A DNA stretch of 64,000 nucleotides, from assembly GCF_009720365.1 (NCBI RefSeq), contig NZ_ML769321.1, positions 194,718-258,717 of the forward strand, read 5' to 3'. The notes under the pieces are model-generated. The model ran no database searches, had not been told where the DNA came from, and was given only the letters and a program-made list of their open reading frames with translations. How positions within the stretch are numbered: position 1 is the stretch's first letter; every line of letters begins with the position of its first letter. This document shows, one piece after another, positions 51,702-60,275 of this stretch. A program made the translations under genes and the position numbers. The stretch comes from Catellatospora paridis. GTDB taxonomy: Bacteria; Actinomycetota; Actinomycetes; Mycobacteriales; Micromonosporaceae.

Positions 51702-51751
51702 TGGACTTGACGGTCCATTATTCTGGCGTTAGGTTGGACTGAGCGGTCCAA
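51702..51751 (+). promoter_or_regulatory. Promoter with two tandem TetR-type operators
   Basis: TTGACG (51707-51712), a 17-bp spacer and TAGGTT (51730-51735) form a good promoter. TGGAC-TTGACG-GTCCA (51702-51717) straddles the -35 box, and TTGGAC-TGAGCG-GTCCAA (51734-51751) starts at the end of the -10 box. Both share the same TGGAC/GTCCA arms and 6-bp spacer, so one dimeric repressor could close the promoter from both sides. Confidence 0.75.
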
Positions 51752-51787
51752 TAGTGGAGCGCCTGAGAGCCACAGGGGGCGACAGCT

Positions 51788-52885
51788 GTGAACGACTACT
51801 ACCTGCTCGGCAGGTCCGGACTGCGGGTGAGCCGGCTGGCGCTGGGCACGATGAACTTCGGCGTCGGCGGGTTCCACGCCGCATACGGCAAGACCGAGCG
51901 CGAAGCCGAGCCCATCTTCCGGCGCTACCTCGACGGCGGCGGCAACTTCATCGACACAGCCGACTTCTACACCGCGGGGGAGAGCGAGACCATCCTCGGC
52001 CGGCTGATCGCGGCCGCCGGGGTGCGCGACCGGGTCGTGCTGACCAGCAAGTTCACCAACACCGTCGATCCGGCCGACCCGAACGCCGCGGGCAACGGCC
52101 GCAAGCACGTCATCCGGGCGCTGGACGCGACGCTGCGCCGCCTCGGCACCGACTACCTCGACCTCTACCTGCTGCACACCTGGGACCGGATCACTCCGGT
52201 CGAGGAGGTGGTGCGCACCTTCGACGACCTGGTACGCGCGGGGAAGATCCGCTACGCGGGGCTGTCCGACGTGCCCGCCTGGTATGCCGCCCGCGCCCAG
52301 AGCCTCGCCGAGGCCCACGCGTTGACCCCGATGATCAGCCTGCAGCTGCCGTACTCACTGGTCAACCGCGGTATAGAGGCCGAGTATCCGGCGATGGCGC
52401 AGTCGCTGGGCATCGGGCTGACCGCCTGGAGCCCGATCGGCGGCGGCCTGCTGTCGGGCAAGTACCGGCGCACCGGCGACGGCCTGGCGGGAGACGGCCG
52501 GCTCGGTGGCGGGGGAGGCCAGCAGGTCGCCGAGCGCGACTGGGCCGTGATCGACGCCCTGGAGAAGGTCGCGGCCGAGCTCGGCCGCAGCATGGCCCAG
52601 GTGGCGGTCAACTGGGTGGCGACCCAGCCCGCCGTCGGCTCGGTGATCATCGGGGCGAGCAGTGCCGAGCAGCTCGACGCCAACCTCGCCGCGCTCGACT
52701 TCACCATCCCGGCCGAGCTGCGCGAGCGGCTGGAGCAGGCCGGTGCGCCGGAGCCGGGCGGCCCTTACGCGATGTTCACTCCGGGGTACCAGTCCTGGAT
52801 CGTGAGCCCCGGCCTCGGCATCGGCGACAAGCCGGCCGGCTACGCGCCGCCGATCTGGAACGGCGCAGCCCCGTCAGCCGGCTGA
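51788..52885 (+). CDS. Aldo/keto reductase
   Basis: The 365-residue protein is an aldo/keto reductase of the YghZ/Kv-beta-like kind: LLGRSGLRVSRLALGTMNFG at the start, Asp and Tyr in FIDTADFYTAGESE, Lys in TSKF, His in YLLHTWD, and ANLAALDFTIPAELRERL near the end. It probably reduces aldehydes or ketones with NADPH; the natural substrate is unknown. The GTG at 51788 has a GGGGGC element upstream. Two tandem palindromes on its promoter imply tight repression, but no TetR-type gene is adjacent. It ends five bases from the end of the convergent glycosyltransferase gene, with no room for a terminator between. Confidence 0.9.
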   Translation: MNDYYLLGRSGLRVSRLALGTMNFGVGGFHAAYGKTEREAEPIFRRYLDGGGNFIDTADFYTAGESETILGRLIAAAGVRDRVVLTSKFTNTVDPADPNAAGNGRKHVIRALDATLRRLGTDYLDLYLLHTWDRITPVEEVVRTFDDLVRAGKIRYAGLSDVPAWYAARAQSLAEAHALTPMISLQLPYSLVNRGIEAEYPAMAQSLGIGLTAWSPIGGGLLSGKYRRTGDGLAGDGRLGGGGGQQVAERDWAVIDALEKVAAELGRSMAQVAVNWVATQPAVGSVIIGASSAEQLDANLAALDFTIPAELRERLEQAGAPEPGGPYAMFTPGYQSWIVSPGLGIGDKPAGYAPPIWNGAAPSAG

Positions 52886-52890
52886 GCCGG

Positions 52891-53901
52891 TCAGCGGGCG
52901 GCGTAGAGCGCCTCGAGTTCCCGGCGCAGCAGCGGGGTGCTCTGCTGCTCGACCAGCTTGAGCAGCCGGTCGGCTTCGGCGAGGGTCATCGCGTGCTCCC
53001 AGCGCCTGCGGAACAGGTAGGCGTCGAGCTCCTGATGCCTACGGCAGAAGTGGTCCAGATTGCGCAGCAGCTGAGCGCGCATGATCCGCAGCGCCACGGC
53101 GGGGTCGGGGTGGGCCAGCGGGTGCACCTGGTGGTAGTTGATCGCCGTGGTGCTCACCGAGAAGCCCACCCCGGCCCGGTGGAGGCGGTAGCTCAGGTCG
53201 GTGTCCTCCAGCCCCCAGCCGGTGAAGGACTCGTCGAAGCCGCCGACCTCCTTGACCGCGGCCCGGCGTACCGACAGGTTCGCGGTCGTGGCCAGCGCCC
53301 AGCTGAACCGGAAGTCGACCAGCCCGGTGCCGTAGGCCTCGACGATCGCGTGGTAGTTGTCGGGTTCGTCGCCGAGCTCGGTGCGGGCGAACGCCGCCAC
53401 GGGGTCGGCGGCCAGCTCGCCCGGTTCGAGCAGGCGGATCGGCTCGGCCAGCCGCTCGGCGTCGCCGACCCGGGCGACCAGCCGGAGCAGGTCCTGCTCA
53501 CCGAGCGGGAGGATGCCGGGCCGCCACCAGGTCAGCGCCCGCCGCTTCCAGCCGATCGTGCCGTCGCGGCCGCCCGTCGCCGCCGCGACGTGCTCGGCGA
53601 CGAACCCCGGCCCGGCCATGCGGTCGTCGTCGATGAAGACGATCAGTTCGCCGTCGACGCGGGCCAGCGCGGTGTTGCGGGCCGCGGCCCGGCCCCGGTT
53701 GTCCTGCGTGACCAGCCGGATGTCGAGCCGGTCGCGGAAGGGTGCGACCACGTCCTCGACGCCGCCGGCGGTGCCGTCGTCGCAGAGCACGACCTCGAAA
53801 CCGGGGTACGTCTGGACGAGCAGCGACTCGAGGGTGAGCGCGAGGTATTCGCGCTTGTCGCAGGTCGCCATCACCAGGCTGACCGGGAGCCGTTCTACCA
53901 T
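52891..53901 (-). CDS. Family 2 glycosyltransferase
   Basis: The 336-residue protein is a GT-A fold glycosyltransferase: VSLVMATCDKREYLALTLES at the start, VVLCDDGTAGG, then AAARNTALARVDGELIVFIDDDR with the metal-binding DDD, and the acceptor motif GWGLEDTDLSYRLHRAG. No membrane helix is present, so it acts in the cytoplasm or at the membrane face. It is the last gene of a six-gene minus-strand operon, and its ATG at 53901 overlaps the P450 stop by seven bases. The sugar donor and acceptor are unknown. Confidence 0.9.
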   Translation of the reverse strand: MVERLPVSLVMATCDKREYLALTLESLLVQTYPGFEVVLCDDGTAGGVEDVVAPFRDRLDIRLVTQDNRGRAAARNTALARVDGELIVFIDDDRMAGPGFVAEHVAAATGGRDGTIGWKRRALTWWRPGILPLGEQDLLRLVARVGDAERLAEPIRLLEPGELAADPVAAFARTELGDEPDNYHAIVEAYGTGLVDFRFSWALATTANLSVRRAAVKEVGGFDESFTGWGLEDTDLSYRLHRAGVGFSVSTTAINYHQVHPLAHPDPAVALRIMRAQLLRNLDHFCRRHQELDAYLFRRRWEHAMTLAEADRLLKLVEQQSTPLLRRELEALYAAR

Positions 53902-55298
53902 CCGAGTCTCCACCGCTCGTCGCCGTACAGGTCCACCATCTCGTTGAGGTCGCCGTCGACCGGGTCGCGGTGCGGGGGCGCCGCGGTGCGCGGGTGGGCC
54001 ACGACGGCCACCGGCCCCTTCGGTGACATGAGCAGGCCGACCTCGCGGGAGATCGGGCTGCCGGGCACGGGGACGAGCACGTAGCGGCTGAGGATCGTAC
54101 CGAGCACGATCTTCATCTCCAGGTCGGCGAAGGCCGCGCCGATGCACACGTGCGGGCCGGCGCCGTAGGGCAGGTACTCGTACCGGCCCGGGTCGGCGGT
54201 CGCCCAGCGCTCGGGCCGGAACCGCAGCGGTTCAGGGAACCGGGCAGGGTCCCGGTGGGTCACGTACTTGCTGGTCACCACCTGGCATCCGGCGGGGATC
54301 TCATGCCCGCCGAGCACGGCCGGGGCGACCGCGATCCGGGAGGTGTTCGGGCCGGGCGGCAGCAGCCGCAGGGTCTCCTTGAGGGTGCGGTCGAGCACAG
54401 CGGACCCGGCGCACTCCTCGGGGGTGCGGCCGCCGACGTCGGCGAGCGCCTCGTCCAGGTCGGATCGGTGCTGCGAGAGCAGGATCAGTGCCCAGCACAG
54501 CGTGCTGGAGGAGGTCTCGTGCCCGGCGACCAGCAGCGTGGTGAGGTGCCCGACGAGCTGGTCGTCGGACAGGCCCCGGCCGTGCTCGTCGCGGTTCTCC
54601 AGCAGCGACTGCAGCAGGTCGGGCGGGTGGCCCGCGGTGCGCCTGGCGTCCACGATGGACGCCAGCGCGTCGTCGAGCCGCCGGATGACGGCGAGCAGCC
54701 GCCGGTACGGGGTGCCGGGCAGGTCGAACGGGAAGTAGCGGATCGACGAGGCGAAGTAGCGCAGCGCCAGCATCTGCTGGACCAGGCGTCCGATGGAGTC
54801 GGCGTCGCGGGCGATGTCGACGCCGAAGAAGCACCGGCAGGCGATCCGCAGGGTGAGGCGGCGCATGCTGGCGGTCAGGTCGAACGCCTGCCCGGGGGTC
54901 CAGGAGTCGACCTCCTCGGCGGCGAGGCGGGCGATGACCTCGGCGTGCCGGCCCATCGCCTGCGGCCGGAACGACGGCGTCACGGTGTGCCGGGCCTCCC
55001 GGTGCGCGGGGCCGTTCATGTTGAGCAGCCCGATGCCGCGGCGCACGCGCCGGATCCGGGCCGGGATCGCGTACTCCAGGACGGTGTGGAACCGGTCGCC
55101 GTCGGTGAGCACGGCCCGGTTGTGCTCGGCGCCGAACACGAACACCTGCCGGCCGTCGCCGTGCACCAGCCCACTGACCTGGCCGAAGTCGTGGTGCAGC
55201 CGCGCGGTGTAGGCGACCGGGTCCGCGGCGTAGGCGTGGGCGTTGCCGCGCCGGCCCAGCCAGCGGTGCGGCGGCGGGCCGGGCACCGGACGGCTCAT
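53895..55298 (-). CDS. Cytochrome P450
   Basis: The 467-residue protein has the P450 hallmarks: I-helix LLVAGHETSSSTL, the ExxR of the K-helix (LKETLRLLPPGPN), the PERW segment (FRPERWATADP) and the heme loop YLPYGAGPHVCIGAAFA with ligand C385. It has no N-terminal membrane anchor, and the pattern is nearer the CYP102/CYP110-like or CYP4-like bacterial group than the CYP105 type. A C-terminal extension of about 40 residues follows the core. The ATG at 55298 overlaps the upstream stop (ATGA). No ferredoxin gene is adjacent, although an iron-sulfur flavoprotein heads the same operon and could feed electrons (inference). Confidence 0.93.
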   Translation of the reverse strand: MSRPVPGPPPHRWLGRRGNAHAYAADPVAYTARLHHDFGQVSGLVHGDGRQVFVFGAEHNRAVLTDGDRFHTVLEYAIPARIRRVRRGIGLLNMNGPAHREARHTVTPSFRPQAMGRHAEVIARLAAEEVDSWTPGQAFDLTASMRRLTLRIACRCFFGVDIARDADSIGRLVQQMLALRYFASSIRYFPFDLPGTPYRRLLAVIRRLDDALASIVDARRTAGHPPDLLQSLLENRDEHGRGLSDDQLVGHLTTLLVAGHETSSSTLCWALILLSQHRSDLDEALADVGGRTPEECAGSAVLDRTLKETLRLLPPGPNTSRIAVAPAVLGGHEIPAGCQVVTSKYVTHRDPARFPEPLRFRPERWATADPGRYEYLPYGAGPHVCIGAAFADLEMKIVLGTILSRYVLVPVPGSPISREVGLLMSPKGPVAVVAHPRTAAPPHRDPVDGDLNEMVDLYGDERWRLGW

Positions 55299-56392
55299 CC
55301 GGCGTACCAGCCGGCGTGGGGCCGATCGACGTCGGCGTCGGCTCCCCGCCGGAACGCCGCCGCGGCGAACTGCCCGGCTGGTGCCTGGAGCGCCGCGACG
55401 GTCGGCATCGGCAGGTAACGCCGGAACAGCCCCGCGAACGCGGTCGCGAAGGCGCTGGTGGCCAGCGGGCCGGGCTCGGCGCGCGTGCCGCCCGGCATGG
55501 TCAGCCCGAGCGCGAAGTAGGTCGTCCAGTACTCGAACAGGGTGAGTTCGCTGACCGCGGCGGGCAGCGCGGGGTCGGCGGCGGCGAGGTCGGCGTAGAA
55601 CCGCTCGGACAGGTCTGCCTTGCGCAGGCCGTCGGGGAGCCTGGTGTCGGCGAACTCGCCGAGCCAGGTGAGCTCGCCCTCGTCGCCGCAGAAGAACCAC
55701 TCGGCGTGCACCCGCATCCAGGACGCCCATGGCACCCAGACCAGGCCATCGCCGGCCACGGCGGTGTCGAAGTCGACGGGCGCGCCGTCCGCGGCGGGGC
55801 ACGCGGAGTGCCGCAGCCCCTGGAAGCCGTTGCCGGTCAGGCTCAGGTGGTCGTCGTGCTCCACCAGGTTCGGCACGGTGACCACGGTGGCCCGCCCGGT
55901 GCCGCGCAGGTGCGCCGACAGCGCGAGATCGTCCGCGCCGGTCGGGTCCGTGACGCTCGCGGCGAAGTCGAGCGCCGCCTGCCTGGGCAGCACGAGGCCC
56001 TGCGACGGGGTGTACACGTCGACCGCGCGCGCCCAGGACCAGCCCTGCCAGGCGGCGGCGCGGACGAGGCCGGCGGTGCGCGAGCCCCACTCGCAGAACA
56101 GGCTGACCGCGTCGTCGGGCCGGGCCCGTACGGCCCGGTGCAGCTGTTCGGCGAAACCGTCGCAGGGCAGGACGTCGTCCTGCAGCACCAGGTGGTGGGT
56201 CGCGTCGGCGCCGACCGCGGCCCAGGCCCGCACGGCGTTGCCGAGATTGCCCCGCCCGGGTGCGCCGGTGTCGACGACCACGGCGGGGGAGAGCTTCACG
56301 AGCTGCTCGGCGAGCACCTGGGCGCGGTCGACCCGCGCGGGGTGGGTCATGATCACTGTCGACAGGCGTACGTCGCCGTCATTGTCCGGCAT
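55295..56392 (-). CDS. Glycosyltransferase-like protein of unknown family
   Basis: The 365-residue protein starts RLSTVIMTHPARVDRAQVLAEQL like a nucleotide-sugar enzyme and has LVLQDDVLPCDGF, a DxD-type element, and an acidic-His stretch VPNLVEHDDHLSLTGN. I see a GT-A-like N-terminal half but cannot assign a family; the C-terminal part is unusual. It overlaps the preceding glycosyltransferase gene by 14 bp and the P450 gene by four, so it is firmly part of the operon. It may glycosylate the same product as its neighbours or be a degenerate relative (inference). Confidence 0.65.
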   Translation of the reverse strand: MPDNDGDVRLSTVIMTHPARVDRAQVLAEQLVKLSPAVVVDTGAPGRGNLGNAVRAWAAVGADATHHLVLQDDVLPCDGFAEQLHRAVRARPDDAVSLFCEWGSRTAGLVRAAAWQGWSWARAVDVYTPSQGLVLPRQAALDFAASVTDPTGADDLALSAHLRGTGRATVVTVPNLVEHDDHLSLTGNGFQGLRHSACPAADGAPVDFDTAVAGDGLVWVPWASWMRVHAEWFFCGDEGELTWLGEFADTRLPDGLRKADLSERFYADLAAADPALPAAVSELTLFEYWTTYFALGLTMPGGTRAEPGPLATSAFATAFAGLFRRYLPMPTVAALQAPAGQFAAAAFRRGADADVDRPHAGWYAG

Positions 56393-57599
56393 GGCTGCTC
56401 CTGGTGATCCGGTGCAGGGCGACGGCGCGCTCCACGTGCTCGACCATCGCCTGCGCGCCGTCGGCGGCCCGGAGGGTATGCGCGAAGGCGGTGTGCGCCG
56501 CCCGGTCCGGCGGGGCGAGCATCGACCTGATCTTCGCGGCGATGGTCTCGGCCGGGTCGTCCGGCTCGACGGTCGCGCCGAGGCCGAGGTCGGTGATGCG
56601 GCCCGCGTTGCCGCGCTGCTCGGCGGAGTGCGGCACGAACACCAGCGGCGTGGCGCAGAGCAGGCCCTCGATCATGGAGGAGTGGCCGCCGTGCACGACG
56701 GCGGCGCTCGCGCGGCCCATGAGGTCGACCGCGTCGTGCCGGAACCCCGCGATGTCGACCTCGGCGTCCCCGGCCACGGCGCGCACCTGCGCGGCGAGCG
56801 CCGCGGTGCCGTCGCCTTCGACGCCGAGCGTCACCGCCAGGGGCACGCCGAGCCCGCGGGCGGCGGCGACCACGCGAAGCAGGTCCTTGTCCCCGGCCCC
56901 GCTGCCGCCGAGGGTGATGTTGAGCAGCGGCGCAGGTTCGGCGCGCACCGGCGCGGCGGGCAGCTCGACCGGGACCAGGGCGCCGATGTGGCGGATCTCG
57001 GAGACCAGGCTGGTGACCAGTCCCATCGTCTCGGCGGGCACATCGGACAGCGGGTCGAGCAGGGCCAGGTCCGGCACCAGCATCGCGTCGCCGAGCACCT
57101 TGCGGGAATGGGCGTCGGCGACGCCGAGCTGGTCGAGGGTGATGAGGACCTCGGGCAGCACGGCGTGCATCGGGTGGCGAAACAGGCGCAGGTTGTGGCA
57201 GGTGACGCTGGGCAGCCCGCGCATCGAGGCGGCCACCGACGCGGTGTTGCGCATGTCGCTGACCACGACGTCGGGGCCGAAGTCGTCGATGGCGCGCAGC
57301 TCGTCGGCCAGGCAGGTCTCGACGTAATCGGGGCTGGCGAGCCGGGTGCGGGCGAACGCGCGCAGCTCGGTGACGTCGTTCATGCCGCGCCAGGCCGGCG
57401 CGGGCCCGATCTCCTCGATGCCGACCCACGGCAGCCCGGCCCGCTTGACGATCGGGCGCACCTCCTCGTGCGCGGCGACGGCCACCTGGTGGCCGGCCAG
57501 CTGGAACCGCTGCGCGGCGGTGCGCATCCGGGTGACGTGGCCGAGGCTGGAGCGGCTGAACGCCACGAACAGGACCCGCAACGGGGGCCGGGTGGTCAT
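56379..57599 (-). CDS. Family 1 glycosyltransferase (MGT/GT-B type)
   Basis: The 406-residue protein is a GT-B glycosyltransferase of the macrolide/antibiotic type: RVLFVAFSRSSLGHVTRMRTA at the start, VVSDMRNTASVAASMRGLP in the acceptor half, and the nucleotide-sugar loop SAAVVHGGHSSMIEGLLCAT then PLVFVPHSAEQRGNAGRI in the donor half. Enzymes of this type attach sugars to small molecules or lipids. The ATG at 57599 overlaps the exporter gene stop (ATGA). Located in an operon with an MFS exporter and a P450, it probably decorates a natural product or lipid (inference). Confidence 0.9.
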   Translation of the reverse strand: MTTRPPLRVLFVAFSRSSLGHVTRMRTAAQRFQLAGHQVAVAAHEEVRPIVKRAGLPWVGIEEIGPAPAWRGMNDVTELRAFARTRLASPDYVETCLADELRAIDDFGPDVVVSDMRNTASVAASMRGLPSVTCHNLRLFRHPMHAVLPEVLITLDQLGVADAHSRKVLGDAMLVPDLALLDPLSDVPAETMGLVTSLVSEIRHIGALVPVELPAAPVRAEPAPLLNITLGGSGAGDKDLLRVVAAARGLGVPLAVTLGVEGDGTAALAAQVRAVAGDAEVDIAGFRHDAVDLMGRASAAVVHGGHSSMIEGLLCATPLVFVPHSAEQRGNAGRITDLGLGATVEPDDPAETIAAKIRSMLAPPDRAAHTAFAHTLRAADGAQAMVEHVERAVALHRITRSSHAGQ

Positions 57600-58825
57600 G
57601 CGTTTGCTTCCTCCATGGTGAGCGTGCGCGGGGCGCGCACGGCGACGACCAGGCTGGCGAGCGCGCAGAAGGCGAGCAGTGCCAGCGCCTGCCGCGGCCC
57701 GACGACCTCGGTGAGCCAGCCGCACAGCAGCGTGCCCAGCGGCACCGACCCCCACGCGATCATGCGGCCGACCGCGTTGACCCGGCCCTGCAGGTTCAGC
57801 GGCGTCACCATCTGCCGTACGGAGATGCCGACGACCATGAAACAGGTGTGCGCGGTGTTCCAGCACAGCAGCGCGGCCAGGGCGACGGCCCAGTTCGGGG
57901 CGGCGGCGTAGGCCAGCAGCAGGCAGAGGTCGGCCCCGATCAGCCACCGGGCGGTGCCGACCGGCGGCGCGGTCTTCAAGCGGCGGGCCGCGAGCGCGCC
58001 GAGCAGCGCGCCGATCCCGGAGGCCGTCATGATCCATGCCATCCGGTAGTCGTCGGTGGCCAGGCCCAGCGCCCGTGAGGCGAAGACGACGAGCATGCCG
58101 TACACCGCGCCGGCGCTGATCCCGACGCCGACGTTGACGATCGTGTACACGCGCAGCAGCGGGTGGCCGCCGATGAACCGCAGGCCCGCCCAGATCGCGC
58201 CCGGCTCACGTGCCCGGCCGGGATCGGGCCGGGCGGCGGCCGGCAGCCGCATCATCGCGATCAGCAGCGCCGACACCAGGTAGCAGCCGGCGAGCAGGGC
58301 GAACGTCGGGCCCAGGCGCAGCGCGTCGAGCAGGAAGAACCCGACCGGCGCGGCGACCGACGTGACGACCGTCGCGGCCATCCACAGGTAGCTGTTGGCG
58401 CGGAACACCCCGGCCCTGCCGACCACGGACGGTATCGCCGCGGAGCTGGCCACCTCGAACCACACGTACACGGTGGCCGAGGCGAACCCGACGGCGATCA
58501 GGGTGAGCGGCGGCGCGCCGACGGTGGCGAGCAGCAGGGGCACGCACAGCAGCACCGCGGCGTTGCCGGTCTCCATCCAGACCATGACCCGGGTCGGAGA
58601 GGACCGGTCGACGACGGCCCCGGCGAACATGCCGAACAGCAGGAACGGCAGCACGTTGACCGCCGACGCCAGGGCAGCCACGAGCGCCGACCCGCTGGCC
58701 TGGTAGACGTACAGCGGCAGCAGCACCCACAGGATCGAGTACGCCACGGTGGAGGCGAACTTGCTGGCGACGAGCAGGGCGAGCCCGCTGCCGGCCGGGG
58801 ACTCGGCCTCGGCGATCGCGGTCAC
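57596..58825 (-). CDS. MFS transporter (12-helix exporter type)
   Basis: The 409-residue protein has about twelve hydrophobic helices, motif A-like GAVVDRSSPTRVMVWM between helices 2 and 3, and PLNLQGRVNAVGRMIAWGSVPLG in the second half, as in MefA/EntS-type exporters found in metabolite clusters. The GTG at 58825 begins three bases after the stop of the iron-sulfur flavoprotein gene, and its end overlaps the glycosyltransferase start. It may export the product of the operon or give self-resistance (inference). Confidence 0.9.
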   Translation of the reverse strand: MTAIAEAESPAGSGLALLVASKFASTVAYSILWVLLPLYVYQASGSALVAALASAVNVLPFLLFGMFAGAVVDRSSPTRVMVWMETGNAAVLLCVPLLLATVGAPPLTLIAVGFASATVYVWFEVASSAAIPSVVGRAGVFRANSYLWMAATVVTSVAAPVGFFLLDALRLGPTFALLAGCYLVSALLIAMMRLPAAARPDPGRAREPGAIWAGLRFIGGHPLLRVYTIVNVGVGISAGAVYGMLVVFASRALGLATDDYRMAWIMTASGIGALLGALAARRLKTAPPVGTARWLIGADLCLLLAYAAAPNWAVALAALLCWNTAHTCFMVVGISVRQMVTPLNLQGRVNAVGRMIAWGSVPLGTLLCGWLTEVVGPRQALALLAFCALASLVVAVRAPRTLTMEEANA

Positions 58826-58828
58826 GGG

Positions 58829-59452
58829 TCAGTTGGTCCTTCCGACGCGGCGCTCGACCTCTTCGGGGCGCGGCAGCCTGGTCCCGGACTCGATCAGGGC
58901 GGTGCCGACGTCGATGATCCGGTCGACGGTGCGGCGCAGCGCGTCCATGCCCTCGGTGTCGGACAGGATGCCCTGCTCGCCACCGGAGTGGATGGTCACC
59001 GGGAAGCCGCTGCCGACCAGGATGAAGCGGTTGAGCAGCAGGTTGTGCAGCAGTTGGGCGTGCACGTCGAGATGGCCGTAGCGCCGGCCGACGACGATGG
59101 CGGCGCCGATGGTGTTGGTGAGCGGCCGGGTGAACCGGAGGTGGCCGACCCCGGCGCGCTCGATGAAGGTCTGCATGAGCGAGGACAGCCCGAACCCGTG
59201 GACCGGCGCGGCGAACACGACGGCATCGGCCTCGATCATCGCGGAGACGACCTCACCGACACTGTCGTCGACGGGGCAGGGGTCGGGCCGGGAGTTGCAC
59301 GCGCCGCAGTCGCAGGTCAGGACCCGTTTCTCGGCCAGGTTGATGATGTCGGTCCGGCAGCCGCGCAGCTCGGCATGGGAGGCGACCTCCTGCGCGGCCA
59401 GCCAGGTCGAGCCGCGGCTGCGTTCGGATCCGTTGATCGCCAGTATCTTCAT
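58829..59452 (-). CDS. Iron-sulfur flavoprotein / NADPH-dependent FMN reductase-like
   Basis: The 207-residue protein has a flavodoxin-type fold with the FMN phosphate loop INGSERSRGSTW (residues 6-17) and AAPVHGFGLSSLMQTFIERAG, which lines the flavin. Four cysteines, C47, C49, C52 and C59 (TCDCGACNSRPDPCP), form a compact cluster like that binding [4Fe-4S] in archaeal and bacterial iron-sulfur flavoproteins, although C-x-C-x2-C-x6-C is slightly different. AGGTGA lies upstream of the ATG at 59452. It is the first gene of the six-gene operon and could supply electrons to the P450 or reduce a metabolite (inference). Confidence 0.87.
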   Translation of the reverse strand: MKILAINGSERSRGSTWLAAQEVASHAELRGCRTDIINLAEKRVLTCDCGACNSRPDPCPVDDSVGEVVSAMIEADAVVFAAPVHGFGLSSLMQTFIERAGVGHLRFTRPLTNTIGAAIVVGRRYGHLDVHAQLLHNLLLNRFILVGSGFPVTIHSGGEQGILSDTEGMDALRRTVDRIIDVGTALIESGTRLPRPEEVERRVGRTN

Positions 59453-59772
59453 GCTCACCTGATCATCTGTGCGGAGGCTCGCTGTGTGCGCCTCGTCGCG
59501 CGATGTCAGCATTTCCCCGTGCGCCGACTGCTCGTTCCGATGAGGAGTCTAGGTTCCGCAACGCCGCCGACGACGGCACGCATGTGCATGTCTCAAAGCG
59601 TGGACTGATGGGACCGAGGTCGCCATGGGGCCCCGCTGGTGAGTTCACCCGGCGGTGGACAGATCACCGACGTAACGGTGGGTGACCGTCATTTCACGGT
59701 GACCATGGAGGTGCGGCGTCGGCCCACCGGGCGGCGCGGCGGGGGGCAGACGCGTTGACGGGGGGTTCGGGC
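59453..59772. other. Intergenic region with inverted repeat
   Basis: I see no gene in these 320 bases. GGTGACCGT (59681-59689) and ACGGTGACC (59696-59704) are inverted repeats with one mismatch and a six-base spacer, and a related ACGGTG lies just before. This could be an operator for one of the two divergent genes. The operon promoter is not obvious. Confidence 0.45.
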
Positions 59773-60090
59773 ATGGGTGGCCTGTGGGTGGGTGTCGGCT
59801 GGTTCGGCCTGGCGCGGCGGCGGGTGGCCGACGGGGCGGTCGTGTTCGCGTTACGGCGCGACTGGCCCGACTGGCGTACGCACGAGTTCGTGGCGCCGCG
59901 GCTGACGCTGGCCGAGGCGGAGCGGGCCGCGGAGACTGAGCGCGCCTACTGGCGTCGCGGGCCCTCCCGCCCGGCCGTGAGCGTGGTGCGGATCAGCGTC
60001 AACGACTTCCGCATCCACCGGGACCGCCGCGACTGCAAGGCTCCGGACTGCGCGCTCGCCTCACCCCGCCGGGCGCCCCGGCCGAGCTGA
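59773..60090 (+). CDS. Small hypothetical protein
   Basis: The frame from the ATG at 59773 encodes 105 residues (a TTG at 59755 would add six). It begins with a short hydrophobic stretch (GGLWVGVGWFGLARR), then an aromatic segment (RRDWPDWRTHEFVAPRLTLAEAERAA) and a basic end with two cysteines (DRRDCKAPDCALASP). I do not recognise a family and the codon usage fits the organism. It ends at a strong bidirectional terminator shared with two tiny minus-strand genes. It may simply be an orphan. Confidence 0.5.
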   Translation: MGGLWVGVGWFGLARRRVADGAVVFALRRDWPDWRTHEFVAPRLTLAEAERAAETERAYWRRGPSRPAVSVVRISVNDFRIHRDRRDCKAPDCALASPRRAPRPS

Positions 60091-60119
60091 CGTCCTGGCC
60101 GGACGGACCGCGGCGGGGC

Positions 60120-60150
60120 GCTCGCCCCGGCGGAACCGGCCGGGGCGAGC
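60120..60150. terminator. Bidirectional hairpin terminator
   Basis: GCTCGCCCCGG (60120-60130) and its exact complement (60140-60150) form an 11-bp stem around a nine-base loop. It ends the minus-strand run of small genes and the plus-strand gene that stops at 60090. Confidence 0.85.
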
Positions 60151-60159
60151 TGAGCACGG

Positions 60160-60246
60160 TCAGACGACCTGGGCGGCGCACGCGATCGCGACGCTCGCCG
60201 CGAGCATCGCCATCGACAGGACCATGAGGGGCTTGGGCAGGCGCAT
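60160..60246 (-). CDS. Very small hydrophobic peptide, 28 residues
   Basis: An ATG at 60246 preceded by GGAGG at ideal spacing opens a 28-codon frame, MRLPKPLMVLSMAMLAASVA and IACAAQVV, ending in TGA ten bases before a strong terminator. The peptide has a basic start and one hydrophobic helix ending in A-I-A-C, which resembles a short signal peptide with a lipobox-like end. It follows the 56-residue gene after 29 bp on the same strand. It could be a membrane micro-protein or, less likely, a secreted lipid-modified peptide. The ribosome binding site and terminator make it more convincing than its length suggests. Confidence 0.5.
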   Translation of the reverse strand: MRLPKPLMVLSMAMLAASVAIACAAQVV

Positions 60247-60275
60247 CGGAATCCTCCATCGTCGGTCGAGCGGGC

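Noticed and set aside
52885-52891. Terminator between the aldo/keto reductase and the glycosyltransferase operon
   Set aside because: The two stops are only five bases apart and no hairpin fits in the gap; termination must occur inside the opposing genes or not at all.
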